Shown piece by piece: positions 47,714-59,274 of a stretch of 64,000 nucleotides of DNA. The number at the start of each line of letters is the position of its first letter. Within the stretch, counting starts at the first letter, position 1. This stretch comes from Agaricus subrufescens (Eukaryota > Basidiomycota > Agaricomycetes > Agaricales > Agaricaceae): positions 1,798,001-1,862,000 of the forward strand of contig CM057057.1 in NCBI GenBank assembly GCA_029945375.1, written 5' to 3'. The notes under the pieces were generated by a model. It was not told the DNA's origin. It searched no databases and was given only the letters and a program-made list of their open reading frames with translations. Made by a program: the position numbers and the translations under genes.

Positions 47714-50700
47714 ATGAACTCACGAACTGATGTATCTAGTTGTATGAGAAATCGATATGTTTGCCCCCAGAAACGACTAGGAGTGCAGGAGTTAATACTC
47801 AAACCCGAAATCACCAAACCTAACAGAGAAACGTTCCAAGCCAAAACCATGCTCGACTCTGGATGTACCCACACCTGCATCAACAAACAAACTGTCCACA
47901 AACAGAAGATACCCACCCACAAACTCGAACACCCTATTTTAGCAACCAATGCTGACAGAACTCCAAGTGGAAAAGAACCAATCACCAAATTTGTCAACCT
48001 GGACCTAAACATAGAAGGACACCAAGAAACTATCGACACAGTAGTAGCCAAATTGGACTCGGCAGATATTTTTATTGGACACAACTGGTTAATCAAACAC
48101 AACCCGGAAATCAACTGGAACAGAGGAACTGTAACCTTCTCAAGATGCCCACCCGATTGCTCGATCAGACATACCAATTTCTCACTACCAGAACATCTAC
48201 AACAACTCCAAACAAAATGGGAAGACTTCGAAGAGGAAAAAGAACCCAACCCCACGAATTCCCTTGACCTACCAGATTACATGCGACCCTACACCCACCT
48301 TTTCAACCAAAAGAACTTCAACAAACTACCTGAATGAACTCAATGGGATCACGAAGTCAATCTACTGCCAGATGCCCCAAACAAAATCAATGCCAAGGTC
48401 TACAAGATGACCCCAAAAGAAGAAATTGAACTCAATAAATTCCTGGATGAGAACCTCGCTACTAAACGTATCCGACCATCCAAAAGCCCCTATGCTGCCC
48501 CATGCTTCTTTGTCCCCAAGAAAGACAGATCACTAAGACTATGCCAGGACTACTGCAAACTCAACACGGTCACCATCAAGGATAAAACCCCCCTACCACT
48601 AATCAGCGAAGTCATCAGAAAACTGAAACACACCAAATATTTTAACAAGCTTGACATCATCTGGGGCTACAACAACATACGAATCAAAGAAGGGGACGAA
48701 TGGAAAGGTGCCATCCTCACAAATTGTGGGCTTTTTGAACCTACGGTAATGTTCTTTGGAATGTGCAACTCACCAGCCACCTTCTCTCGCTGGATGACTA
48801 CCATCTTCCGGGAAATGATCCAAGACAGCTCACTAGTCAACTACATAGACGATTTTGCCATCCCTGCCAACTCCCTGATGGAATTAGAAGAACGGACCCT
48901 GCGCTTCCTAAAAATAGCAGACAAAAACAACCTGTGCTTCAAACAAACCAAATGCGAGTTCAACGCAACCTGGATCTCGATGCTTGGAACAGTCATCGGC
49001 GACGGCCAAGCTAGCATGGAAACTGAAAAAGTCAAATCAGTTCGAAACTGGAAAACACCAACCTGTGTAAAAGACATTGAACAATTCATAGGTTTTGCAA
49101 ACTTCTACCGACATTTCATCCAAGACTTTAGCACTCTCGCTGCACCACTCAATGCCTTGAAGGGAGGTAAGATACCAAAACCCTGGAAATGGACTGCTGA
49201 AGAACAAAACACCTTCAAAGCCATCAAAACCGCCATCACAAACGAACCCATCCTGGCTCTACCCGACAATGAAGGAAAATTCAGACTTGAAACTGACGCA
49301 TCCAACGTAGGAATTGGAGCAGTCCTATCCCAAGAGCAAGAAGGAAAATGGCATCCAGTCGCCTTCATGTCTAAAGCCCTCACCGACATGGAAAAGAACT
49401 ACGAAATCTATGACAAAGAGCTCCTCGCCATAGTCAAAGCAATCAAGAACTGGAGATACTACCTACTAGATGCCAAACATCAAATCAAAATCTGGACCGA
49501 CCATGAAAATCTCAAATACTTCTGCGAACCACAAAAACTGAATGCCTGCCAAGCTAGATGGTATCTCATGCTCCAAGAATATGACTATTTACTCTGACAC
49601 ATCCCCGGCAAAACTAACGTCAAGGCCAACATCCTATCTAGACTTTTCTGACACAAATCTCCTGAAGAAGAAACCCAAATCGAGATGTTCAAAGACTGCA
49701 TGATCCTACGAACCCTATCAGAAATCCCCACCTTGCTAGAAACCACCATGCTCCTAAACCAAAACTTCTCTATCTCCACAGCCCCCGATATCCTAAAACA
49801 GATCAGAAACTCCCCTCATCAAGAACATCACATCACTCAAGAAAGAAACAAAAGGCCTGATCAATTCTGGGATGAAAACAGTGTCACCTATCAAAACAGA
49901 AGAATCTATGTGCCAGACGAACCCAAACTTAGAGAATCCATACTCCTGGATCATCACAACCCACCTGATATTGGACACCCCAGATCTTACCGCATGCTTG
50001 AACTTGTAAAACAAACCTTCTGGTGGCCCACAATCAAAGCAGATGTCAAAAGATTTGTGAAAGGATGCACTGAATGCCAGAGGAACAAAATTAACCGACA
50101 ACCCAGCCACACATCCCTCAAACCACTACCCATTCCCGAAGCACCATGGCAAGAAATATCCATAGACAAGATAGGACCCCTACCCAAATCCAAAGATCAT
50201 GATGCCATACTTGTAATAGTTGACCATTTCTCCAAAATGATCCACCTCATTCCCACTGAAACCTCTCTCATGTCAAAGCAGCTAGCCGAAATCTACAAGA
50301 AAGACATCTGGCGCATACATGGAATTCTGAAGCGCATCATTAGCGACAGAGGACCTCAGTTTGCCTCCAAATTCATGAAAGAACTATGCTCTGCCCTAGG
50401 AATTGAAAGGAACCTATCCACCACCTACCACCCCCAAACTGACAGACAAACCGAAAGGATTAACGAAGAAGTAGAATCTTACCTACGAAACTTCGTCAAT
50501 TACAAACAAAACAATTGGGCAAAATGGCTTCCCACCGCTGAGTTCCAGTACAATGACAAAACCCACGCCACAACCAAACAAACCCTGTTCTTCCTCACAT
50601 ATGGCATTTGCCTGTGGAAAGGAAACCTAACTGTCAATTTGGACAATCCCCTTGCCAGTGAATTCACCTCGGAATTAGCCAAAACCCGAAACAAAGCACG

Positions 50701-51199
50701 AGCAGCACTGGAAGAATACAATTCTACCATGTCCGAACGTGGAAACTTGAAACGGCAAAAGAATCCCTTCTTCAAAGGAGACTTCGTTTTCTTAGAAGCA
50801 ACAAATGTACGATCAAACTGCCCTTTGGGAAAATTTGACAACAAGCGATACGGACCTTTCAAAATTCTAGAACCCATTGGAGAAACATCTTTCCGCCTAA
50901 AATTACCTGAAACTTGGGCTATACATGACATTTTCCACTCCTTGCTTCTCACCAAATTCAATGAACCCGAATTCAACTGTCAAAGGACTCCACCTCCACC
51001 CCCACCAGATATTATTAACAACGAAGAAGAATACGAAGTAGAGGAAATCCGTGGACATAGGAAAAAAGGCTGAGGAACCCAATTCCTGGTACACTGGAAA
51101 GGATATGATAACTCCGAGGATATGTGGCAATCAGCAACCAACCTTGAGAACGCACAGGATCTCCTGTCCAAATACAGGAAACACAACAACCTCCTGTGA
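47714..51199 (+). pseudogene. Gypsy-A element 2 pol (protease, RT, RNase H, integrase, chromodomain)
   Basis: A single frame with four TGA codons (48335, 49595, 49649, 51071). Protease: TMLDSGCTHTCIN. Reverse transcriptase: YAAPCFFVPKKDRSLRLCQD, LVNYIDDFAI. RNase H: ETDASNVGIGAVL. Integrase: H2C2 finger with CTECQRNK, DKIGPLPKSKDHDAILVIVD, ISDRGPQFASKF and YHPQTDRQTERINEE. Past the last TGA, QFLVHWKGYDNSEDMW is a chromodomain. Each TGA sits where an Arg (CGA) is plausible, so C-to-T change at CpG explains all four. The enzyme cannot be made as is. Confidence 0.88.
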
Positions 51200-51263
51200 T
51201 ATAAAAGGAAAGCCACAGCCCAACCACCGGTATAGCATCATCTATTGGTTCGAAGAAGACATC

Positions 51264-51662
51264 ATGAGCACCCAGAACACCACCAAAACCACCACCACTG
51301 CCCCCGAACAAGAGGCTTATCATAACCTCATCATCAACTCTTTCTGGAGCTCTGCCAAACGAGAGCTTATCAAGATCTACCGCACAGTAACGGACATGGA
51401 CAACAGATACGCTCACACCTACGTCCCACTCATCTGTGATCGACCAAAAGGGGTAGAGGTCCCAACCCAACAGGAAAAGGATCACATGGTGAAGGTCATG
51501 AGGAAAGAAAGGCAGCTGATCAAAAAGATCGTGAGAAAGCTGCAGATGATGGAAGAAGAATTAAAAGATCTCACTGAGGAGATAAACCTGAATGCCCATG
51601 GATGGGCTGCAAACAGAACATGGGAAAACAGATGGGAAGCACCGGCTGATGAAAACAACTAG
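51264..51662 (+). CDS. Gypsy-A extra ORF a (coiled coil)
   Basis: 132 codons from the ATG at 51264, directly after pol. Helical, charged, with a basic coiled coil (MRKERQLIKKIVRKLQMMEE). No enzyme motif. Function unknown; it could be an accessory structural protein. Confidence 0.55.
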   Translation: MSTQNTTKTTTTAPEQEAYHNLIINSFWSSAKRELIKIYRTVTDMDNRYAHTYVPLICDRPKGVEVPTQQEKDHMVKVMRKERQLIKKIVRKLQMMEEELKDLTEEINLNAHGWAANRTWENRWEAPADENN

Positions 51663-51789
51663 CAACAGTAGGCATTGCCTAATAGGGAGGAGGAAGTAGT
51701 ATAAAAATCAAACCGTTTGTCTCCTTTCGCTATCAAACCTGCCCACCATTTCCTACTCAAAGTACATTCCCCTCCTTGAAGCTTTAGTT

Positions 51790-52336
51790 ATGGACACTTC
51801 CCTCCCACCACACATCCACGCCCTCTTTGATCAACGTCCTCACGAGGACTATCTCACCTCTGTCTACAACATCAACAAACAATGCACCCACCTCCTACAC
51901 CTTCTACACTCTCTTGGATACATCTGCAACCTAGGAAGAACCTTACATGAAACAGCCACCAACATCCACACCACTTGTCTTAACACCATCCAACCCATCC
52001 GCACCATAGTAAGACATGACGATGAACTCCACAAGGAATTTGGCACCATCTTGAAGAACCTTGGACACATCATCCCCATGAACGTCGAATATCGTGCTCA
52101 CCAAATCTGTGTTGGTATCATCAATCATCTCAGCTCCCTTCCCAATGTAGGAAACGAACAAACCCAAAGTGCCACCAAACGAATGATTGAGACCTATCAG
52201 AAATTCACCCCTACCAGACCCGCTACCCCTGAACCACCCAAAGAACCTGAAAAACCACTCCCCATCCCTAACTACACTACTGTCATGCGCAATCGCATGG
52301 ACAAAGACTCCAACAAAGAAAACTGTCCCCCGGCAC
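51790..52336 (+). pseudogene. Gypsy-A extra ORF b (ORF3), truncated
   Basis: Helical protein (YICNLGRTLHETATNIHTTC ... EFGTILKNLGHIIPMNVEY), then a Pro-rich segment and DKDSNKENCPPAL. At 52,337 the frame runs into an LTR and ends at 52368. The homologue at 42.2-42.9 kb is over 120 residues longer past the same KEN motif, so this copy is truncated by LTR insertion. Confidence 0.6.
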
Positions 52337-52631
52337 TGTTACAATCTATTTTTGTTACCGTCCCCTGACCCAGGACCATATGCTACCCCTTTCCTTATCT
52401 GTGTACTTGTCTCCCATGTTTACTCAGCACCACTCTCACCGTTAGTCAGACACCTCGGGTATACTTACTCAGCCCGACTTCTACTTCTATTATTAGGTAG
52501 TCGACTCATCTATAAGTAGCGTAGTTATACTCTGTATTTCCTTACGCTTTACCAACTTGCTATATTCCCTTATCGCTCTCAAGTCTTTGCCTTAAGTTGC
52601 AACCTGAGCTAATCGCTATAAGGTCGTAACA
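52337..52631 (+). repeat. Gypsy-A LTR (element 3, 5' LTR)
   Basis: 295 bp, same ends as the LTR at 46,208, followed by the same internal leader and gag start. Confidence 0.87.
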
Positions 52632-52709
52632 TTTGGTAAAGCGTCGTAAAGCTCACCTTGCAGAAAGACCTCTAGTCATTGAGGCAGGAAACCACGACTG
52701 GCTCAGTAT

Positions 52710-53254
52710 ATGAGCATAAACGACACAGAACTCTTTGGAATCAATTTTGAAACAGTCTTCTTCGAAGGACACCGAAACAGAAACAGATTTGAAACCCTCA
52801 GACATGAGGAAGACCAGGAAACAGAACTCCCATCCGAGAACAACGAACAAGAACCAGAAGAACCAGACCCAGAACAAATATCGAAGAACACACCACTCGA
52901 CAAAGATCTAAACCGACTAGCAAAGGAACTTGAAGAACTTGAACTAAAAGAAATGGCAAGCAACAACACCGAAACCAACCCCACCAACGCGATCAACCAC
53001 AAGGATGTCATGGAACCAGGATTTTTCCATGGAGATAGAAACAAATTTAATGACTGGTGGAGAGGAATGGAAATCTTCCTCAAATTCAGCAAATACAATG
53101 ACGCAGATTCAAAGATACTCCTTGTCACCAACTGCCTGAGAGGAGAAATCCCAGGATGGTTCGCCAAGCAATGGGAAGATAAAATCATCAAAGGGGACAA
53201 CACCGTGGATTGGAAAGTTTTTGCCGAAGAAATCATGGATGCTTTCTCACCCGG
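52710..53254 (+). pseudogene. Gypsy-A element 3 partial gag
   Basis: Uninterrupted frame from ATG 52710, the least damaged gag N-terminus in the window (ELFGINFETVFFEGHRNRNR; GDRNKFNDWWRGMEIF). It is cut after TTCTCACCCGG by the Gypsy-B LTR; the apparent frame then continues into LTR sequence. Confidence 0.82.
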
Positions 53255-54605
53255 TGTAGAGGTAGTAAATGAAACGTTAAGGGTGTAGCTAGTTTAATAA
53301 ACACACCACACTTCACTAACTAGTACTCGTAAATGCAAGTTCGTGGGGAGATGTTCAAGAGAAAAGGTTATTTCGAAGTTAAAGTTAATAAAGAAGGAAT
53401 TCCAAATAAAAGAATCCTCAAACTTGTTCTAGCTACGAACGGGCCGAAGGGCTACGTGAACTTTGAACTCTAGCTACTGCGTTGTAGCCAAACTAAGTCG
53501 CACCAATGACGTTTAATGAGGAGCTGCGATGATCTAACTCGCCAGTTATCCACCGACTCCGCAATTACAACTCAAACTAGCACCGACTTACACCTCTGCT
53601 GGATATAAGCGTGCGATGGTAGCCTAGCTAGTCTCTTAAACTATCGTATCACTGTCAACCTAGTGAATTCTCTGAACGGGTAGCGTCTCCGACGTGAACT
53701 GCTGAACTAGTCTGAGTTTTTCTAGAAGCTCTCTCGCAAGCTAGTTGTTATTCACTTATTAGATCGCTACTTTACAAATCACGATCCTCAAAGCTAGACG
53801 TGGGCCGGAGATTGCTTGCCTTTCTTGACGCTAGCTAGAGGGTTTTTATATTCACATTATGCGTACAAATATTAACAAAGTAGTTCTACTATTACTAAGG
53901 GTATCATATGGACTGGGCTGAGGGTACGGATAGATCCTATCCGCACCAATCATCATGGTTGGAGCAGGTGCTGCCTGACGTCGCTTAGCACCTTACCCCT
54001 TCCAACTAACAATGGTAGCTAGTCCCCATTGTGCTACCCCTGGCATCCACATGGGTACGTTGTCAGGTTTCAGAATGCCGAAGGCCGCTTGGCTGAACGT
54101 TCTATCCGTTCAGATTCGTTATCGATATGTGATGAGAATCCTAATCGGTGATATGTCCGGCTAGCTAGTGGGTCCACGATAATCTGATGGGATTTCAGCT
54201 CGCTAGTTTGCGTGATAGCCGTTCCCTGTCCGAGCCGATGTCTTCTGCGGGTCAACTGCTTCGAATAGTATATCTCGGGAGGAGTGATCTGTAGTTTCGC
54301 TAAGCATAAATCGACGTTTCGTCTAGGTAGTTAGAGCGTCATCGTCGTATTTCGGCCTAATTAGTTGTCACCACCAGATCTAATGCCTCTACTCGGATCA
54401 TTCCTGGTAGCTAGTGACTATATTTGCCTTACACGGTACAGTTTTCCCGTATAAGAGTCAAGGCGGATTTATCAGACTACGAGAGATACTATTGAGGTGT
54501 CGAGAGATGGTTAGGTTCTGACCCTGCACCTTGGCTAGTGGGTGTTATACCCTTGTAAATACTAGCTAGTACATTTCTACGCGTAAAACGGCGCGGGCCG
54601 TATCA
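53255..54605 (-). repeat. Gypsy-B 3' LTR, 1,351 bp
   Basis: On the minus strand it starts TGATACGG directly after a purine tract and ends CCTCTACA at the gag break. A TATAAAAA box lies on the minus strand at 53843-53850. I count 23 CTAG tetramers, against about 5 expected by chance. Confidence 0.75.
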
Positions 54606-54617
54606 TCTCCCCCTCAC
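54606..54617 (-). promoter_or_regulatory. Polypurine tract of Gypsy-B
   Basis: Minus strand GTGAGGGGGAGA immediately before the LTR TG, the expected primer for plus-strand DNA synthesis. Confidence 0.7.
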
Positions 54618-55160
54618 TATAAGCTGACTGTCCCCAGTCATCGAACTGCTGGATATTTCTGAGTTTATCGGGGCTGTTGCCATGCTTCTGGTATACTGAC
54701 TTGTGCCTACGCGAATCCCTCGGGTGCTTTTAGCCACACGTGTTGCTGATGTTTTAGGAACTAGCGGTCTGCCTGTCATTTTAACTACGGGGTGCGGAAT
54801 ATTGGGTACACGTGGCGAATATTTTTAGATCTCGGACCTCGGGGTTAACTAGTTAGTTCCCGGGTTGGCGGATCCTCCATCGCTTGATCGGACTCGCTAT
54901 CTCCGCTTCTATTTTTATACCTTATCCTCCGTTCCTCGATAGCTACTGATTCTTCTGTCTTTTTACTGTCTAGCTCACTTGTGTAGAGACAGAAACATCG
55001 CTGTAACTGGTATGGATGGACAAAACAGCTCGTCCGTGCTTTTTGTCTCGTCCGATTTTAATCGTGTTCCTGCGATGGCATAGGATTAGGTAGGTGGCGT
55101 TGCTTTATTAGGTACGGCGGTTACGGGCTCGGCCAACTACCAACTCGGCCGGGAACGCCT

Positions 55161-55168
55161 TATATAAA
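55161..55168 (+). promoter_or_regulatory. TATA box of the first antisense gene
   Basis: TATATAAA, 53 bp before the ATG at 55221. Confidence 0.6.
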
Positions 55169-55220
55169 CGTTTCCTTGGCTTGGTAGCGTGTCCTTTGTT
55201 TCTTGCCTCCTGCTTCTACG

Positions 55221-57007
55221 ATGCCTGCTGCTAAACCCAAGCCTCGCAAGTCTACTGTCGCCTCGAAGCCTCAAACTGCTCCCAAATCTAAGTCTCGGCC
55301 CCATATCAAACAGGAAAAGGTCGCCGCTTCTTCTGCTACTACATCTGCCCCTCCGTCGGCGGCGCTTGTGGCTTTGAAGGCCTCTTTGACTGCAAAGACT
55401 GCTGCTCGCGTACTCGCACAAGCTCGCGCTGAGGAGACTGCCCTCGCCGAGAAACTGGCGAAGTTGCAAGCCGCTGAACCGGACCCTCTTCCCGTTGTTG
55501 AGGTAGAGGACCCCGTTGCTTCTGATCCGTGAGTCGATCCTTAGGATGATACTAACTAGGGATGCTATTGATTGTTCGGTGTCTAGCGAGGATTCCGCCG
55601 ATGAAACTGCCGAAGGAAGCGTTGACGAATTGGCTAACGATTCTGCTGAGCGCCCAGCCCGCGGCCAGAAGCGCCCTCGTTCTGTTTCGCCTGAGGTGGT
55701 TTCCGCTAAAGCTCCTCGCACCTCTGCGCGTCAGTCTGCTGCCGCTTCCAAAATCAAAGCTACTCCTCCCGCTTCCACGTCCAAAACAACCCTCCCTGCC
55801 AAAACGAAAGCTCCGAAGGCGGACCCTATCGAGCGTCGCAAAGGCGCCTTGCTTACTATCACTGAGAAGGCCAAATTCGATAAGAAACACCCCCCCCCGG
55901 TTCGTGGCAGTGGTATGTTTTGAAGACTTCCGTTTCTTTTTAAACTAGTTTCGCTGATCTGCTCTTTTACAGGCTTACGTCGTAGCGACGACTTAGTACG
56001 GGACTATGGTATTGTTGCTGGCACCCCCATCCTTGATCATACGGCTAGCCTCTTCACTATGGCTTCTGATATCTGCTCTCGTGCGGTCCCGGATGGCGGT
56101 TGTATCTCTTGTTTGTTGAATTTCAACATCTGTGATCATTCTTACGATACTCTTTCTGGTGAGACTCGGGCAGCGACGGCGGACGTGCGTGACGAACTCA
56201 GCGCTGCTATAGCTGGTGCTGCATGTTTAACTTGTCGCGCTAAAGGCCGTTCCCATTGCTCCCACAATAAGCCTGCGCCTGTGGTCCAATTCTTGGCCGA
56301 GGCCCTCCGTTCTCATGGTCTCTCTAGCGAGTCCTGTACGTCTTTTCTCTTTGGTCTTTTTCTGTACTGATTTTGTCGGTTTTACTTCTTTTCTAGCTCT
56401 TCGTGTTGCCGCGCGCAATCTTAGCGTTGGTTACACTCAATTGACGATGCAACAGAAGCTTCTGTCATTGTCCCAAGCTCGTCTTCTGTCTGATTGTGCC
56501 TGTCACGCCGCGGAGATTTTGCAAGCTCGAGCAGTGCATGCCCACGATCCCGATTATTTCGTCAACGCCCATCTCGTCAAGGATCGTTCGCAACTCGATA
56601 CGCTTTTCGAGATTTGTGAACAATTCTTTCCGTCCCCTGGCGCCCCCGAAGCTTCTCATGAAGCCGCTCTTCGTCTCTATCAGGCTTACGGCGACATGAT
56701 GAACTTTATTCATGAGACCGACGACTTGCACCGTGGCGGTCATTACTGGAGTAACCTCCCGGAGAGGCCCCCCCTTCATGCTAGTTTTTCAACTCGTAAT
56801 ACGATGGCTCAGGAGATGCACTTTCGCCAGCCAACTGAGGCTTCTGAAGATTCTGTCAATGACGAACTTGCTGGAGAGGAGGCCGCCGATGAAGATGCTT
56901 CTGAAGAGGAGGTGGCCGCTGAGGCCGTCGTCCCCATTACCTCCTCTTCTCGCTCCTCGCCGTCCAAAGGCAAAGGCAAGGCTGTGGTGGACGAGTCTGC
57001 CGTTTGA
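55221..57007 (+). CDS. Gypsy-B antisense gene 1, function unknown
   Basis: Plus-strand gene with three introns, antisense to the element's gag-pol. Exon 1 is Lys/Ala/Pro-rich (MPAAKPKPRKSTVASKPQ) with an Ala-rich helix. An intron from GTGAGT to ACTAACTAG (about 55,529-55,559) leads into an acidic Ser region and a nuclear-localisation-like GQKRPRSVSPE. After an intron near 55,912-55,972 comes a Cys/His-containing segment (GGCISCLLNFNICDHS ... CLTCRAKGRSHCSH) that could bind zinc. After an intron near 56,336-56,397 comes a helical region (LTMQQKLLSLSQARLLSDC) and an acidic/Ser-Lys tail ending at 57007. No family recognised. A TATA box precedes it. Confidence 0.65.
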
Positions 57008-57745
57008 TCGTCGTCTGCTGGTGGGGTCTCCATTTCTGCCACGGTTTCATTTTATTTTTCTGTCTTATCTTGCTGTTGTCTTGTTTTGAATCTGTACTTA
57101 ACTCGGGTATCCACTCCCATCTCTGTCGTAGTTAAAGTACTGAATTCAAATTTCTGTTGTTCCGTTCCTAGCTTGTGTTTCCGCAAACAGCTAGCTGGTG
57201 CCCTAATCGGATTCTTGATCCGTAACTACAACTTATCTCCTTCTGGTGGCAATTATTTCATCGCGTCACACCTTTGAGATTTCGCTCTGTTATTTGAAAT
57301 TGGGCTATCTGTAATCCGATCGCTCCTCTTTTTAGAGTAGATCGGAAGCCGATCTCTTCCCAGCATTAGGCTGGTTGCTTTTCTGTCTTTTTGCGAGGTA
57401 AAGGTCTTGTATATTCCCTTGCTGCTTACGGCCTGGCCTGAAAAAACCTACGGAGGTTCTCTTTTACCCCTCCCCCCCACTATATGTTTAAGACGCCCTC
57501 GTCGAACACTTAGTGCATAAGTTGCCCTTGTGACACCAGCTAGCACGTCCTTTACAAGTGTGCAGGTCTAAGCGAATGCCGCTTACATTTTTCCGAACTA
57601 CCAAGTTACGTGCTCTGGAGCATGTGGTCGGTAGGTACCCGAGAAGTGAACAAGTCCCCCTACCCATGCTTTATTATCGCTCACTAGCTAGCAGGATGCC
57701 ATGGGTCGAGTTCGCTTCGTATCTGATTTTGCTGGTCGAGGCGGC
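57008..57745. other. Spacer between the two antisense genes
   Basis: Non-coding by inspection. Contains pyrimidine-rich tracts (near 57,460-57,480) and several CTAG sites. Confidence 0.5.
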
Positions 57746-57753
57746 TATAAAAG
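57746..57753 (+). promoter_or_regulatory. TATA box of the second antisense gene
   Basis: TATAAAAG, 62 bp before the ATG at 57815. Confidence 0.65.
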
Positions 57754-57814
57754 AGGCCCTCCCCGGTTTATTTTCAGACATCGAACCGCCTACCCTACCC
57801 TCGATTCGCCCTAC

Positions 57815-59149
57815 ATGTCTTCGACCCCTTCCAATGCCCCTACTGGCCCTTCTGGCGGTTTACGTCCCGATACGCAACTAGCTAAGACCGAGTTGGAAGA
57901 TAATGTCACTAATTATCACCATCGCGTCAATCGCTACGAGTCGAAACAAACCACTCGAGGTTCTGTAGGCAATGCCTTGTCCCTGGTGCCTGATTCTGCT
58001 GTGCGTTGTGGCTAGCTTGTCCTATTTTAGTTTTATCTAACGATGCCATACAGACTGCCTTGCTACAGCAGCTCAAGTCCGATCCCGCAGCCGTTGACAA
58101 GCCCGAGATATTCAAATTGCTGGGCCGTACTAAACGCTGTTTCGACCACTGGCAGGACAATTTCGAAAAGGATTACAAGTATCCCACTGTATACTCCAGG
58201 CTAGTTGAGATCCTGGAACAGAAGACTCGTACCAAGGGTCCCTCGTCCGGCAACGCCACCCCTGTATCCAATATCAGCACTAAAGGTTCCTCGGCTGGGT
58301 CTGAGGCGTCTAACGTCCCTCCTTCTAAAAAGGTAAACCTCTAGCTACTTGCTCTATTAGGTGCTGATGAGGATTCAGCGTCGTTATGCTAAGACTATTA
58401 AGTCCTCTGCCACTGTCGAGAGTAGCGATAGCGGTAGCGAAGAGGAGGTCGTTGTCGTCCCTCCTCATAATGCTCCTAAGCTTCCTGCTACATCTAACGT
58501 AAGCTGATCTTCTTCTTGTTTCTTAACTAGTGGTTAATATCGCCCCTAGGCCATGGAGATCGACGATGATGGGTCTATTCCTTCTCTCGTCCCCACTGCC
58601 CCAGGTAGTGAAGCCTCTTCCGCCAGAACTCGAAGCAACTCTTGTTCTGCTGCGGTGCGTGCAACTAACTACTTCTGATATCGCACCCATTCCTGATTAG
58701 TCCTCTCTATCTGGTCGTTTCAGGGGCCATCTCCTATTCGTCCCCAGACGGTGCGTATTCCTTATGCCACTGTGCCCGGCTTGGATACTAGTAGCTGGAC
58801 TTACAAACGCGCTGTACAGCTCCTTACTGGTATGGGTACTGCGGCATCCATAACTGCCCCGTTACATTCTGGTGCGGTATCTGCTACTAGCTAGTTTATG
58901 ATCTGTACTGATGCATATCTATTAGGCAAAGGCCTTCTTAGTGTTGTACAAGGACTTGCCGCTTCCGCCCTCGAGGTCGACCATGCCGCCCTCAAGACCT
59001 CATCCAAGCACAACTTGGAGGCTAGATACTTGGTCACTAATGGCCAATTAGTTTCGGCTGCTCAGGACTTGGAAGTTTCTGTACGCCGTTACGAGTTCCT
59101 CGCACAACAACAAGATACTTTGACGGGTATGCTTAACAAGGGCACCTAA
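57815..59149 (+). CDS. Gypsy-B antisense gene 2, function unknown
   Basis: Plus-strand gene with about five introns. Exon 1 starts MSSTPSNAPTGPSGG. After the intron ending near 58,053 comes TALLQQLKSDPAAVDKPEIF and RTKRCFDHWQDNFEKDYKYP, a basic-aromatic helical segment. Next are acidic Ser-rich stretches (SSDSGSEEEVVVV), a Pro/Ser-rich linker, and a C-terminal helical exon (VQGLAASALEVDHAALKTSS ... RYEFLAQQQDTLTGMLNKGT). Several introns end in TAG within CTAG. The 3' end faces the 3' end of pol with 125 bp between. The layout of short helical domain plus final coiled coil would suit a DNA- or chromatin-associated protein, but that is a guess. Confidence 0.6.
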
Positions 59150-59274
59150 CTAGCTAGCCTAGCCCCTGTCCCTTTTCAAGGTTACTGTAGTAGTTCTGTA
59201 CTTCTGAGACCGTCCTGTCCTTTCCGTTGAAGATCGTGTCCTAGCTAGTGTTTGTTTCGCAATCTAGCTTTTTG

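Larger units (their letters stand above)
46208..52336 (+). mobile_element. Gypsy-A element 2 (Ty3/Gypsy chromovirus), 3' LTR not visible
   Basis: 5' LTR at 46208-46502, gag 46581-47711, pol 47714-51199, two extra ORFs (51264-51662, 51790-52336). It ends inside the last ORF where another Gypsy-A LTR starts, without a purine tract, so its own 3' end has been displaced or lost. The chromodomain at the end of pol places it among chromoviruses, which target heterochromatin. Confidence 0.85.

Noticed and set aside
48335..51073. Introns or readthrough to explain the TGA codons of Gypsy-A pol
   Set aside because: Sequence on both sides continues in frame without splice sites, and sister gag copies show CGA/CAA at equivalent stops, so mutation is the better explanation.
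55221..59149. Gag of Gypsy-B on the plus strand
   Set aside because: The element's gag-protease is already present at 63081-64000 on the minus strand next to pol, and these genes have introns and their own TATA boxes.
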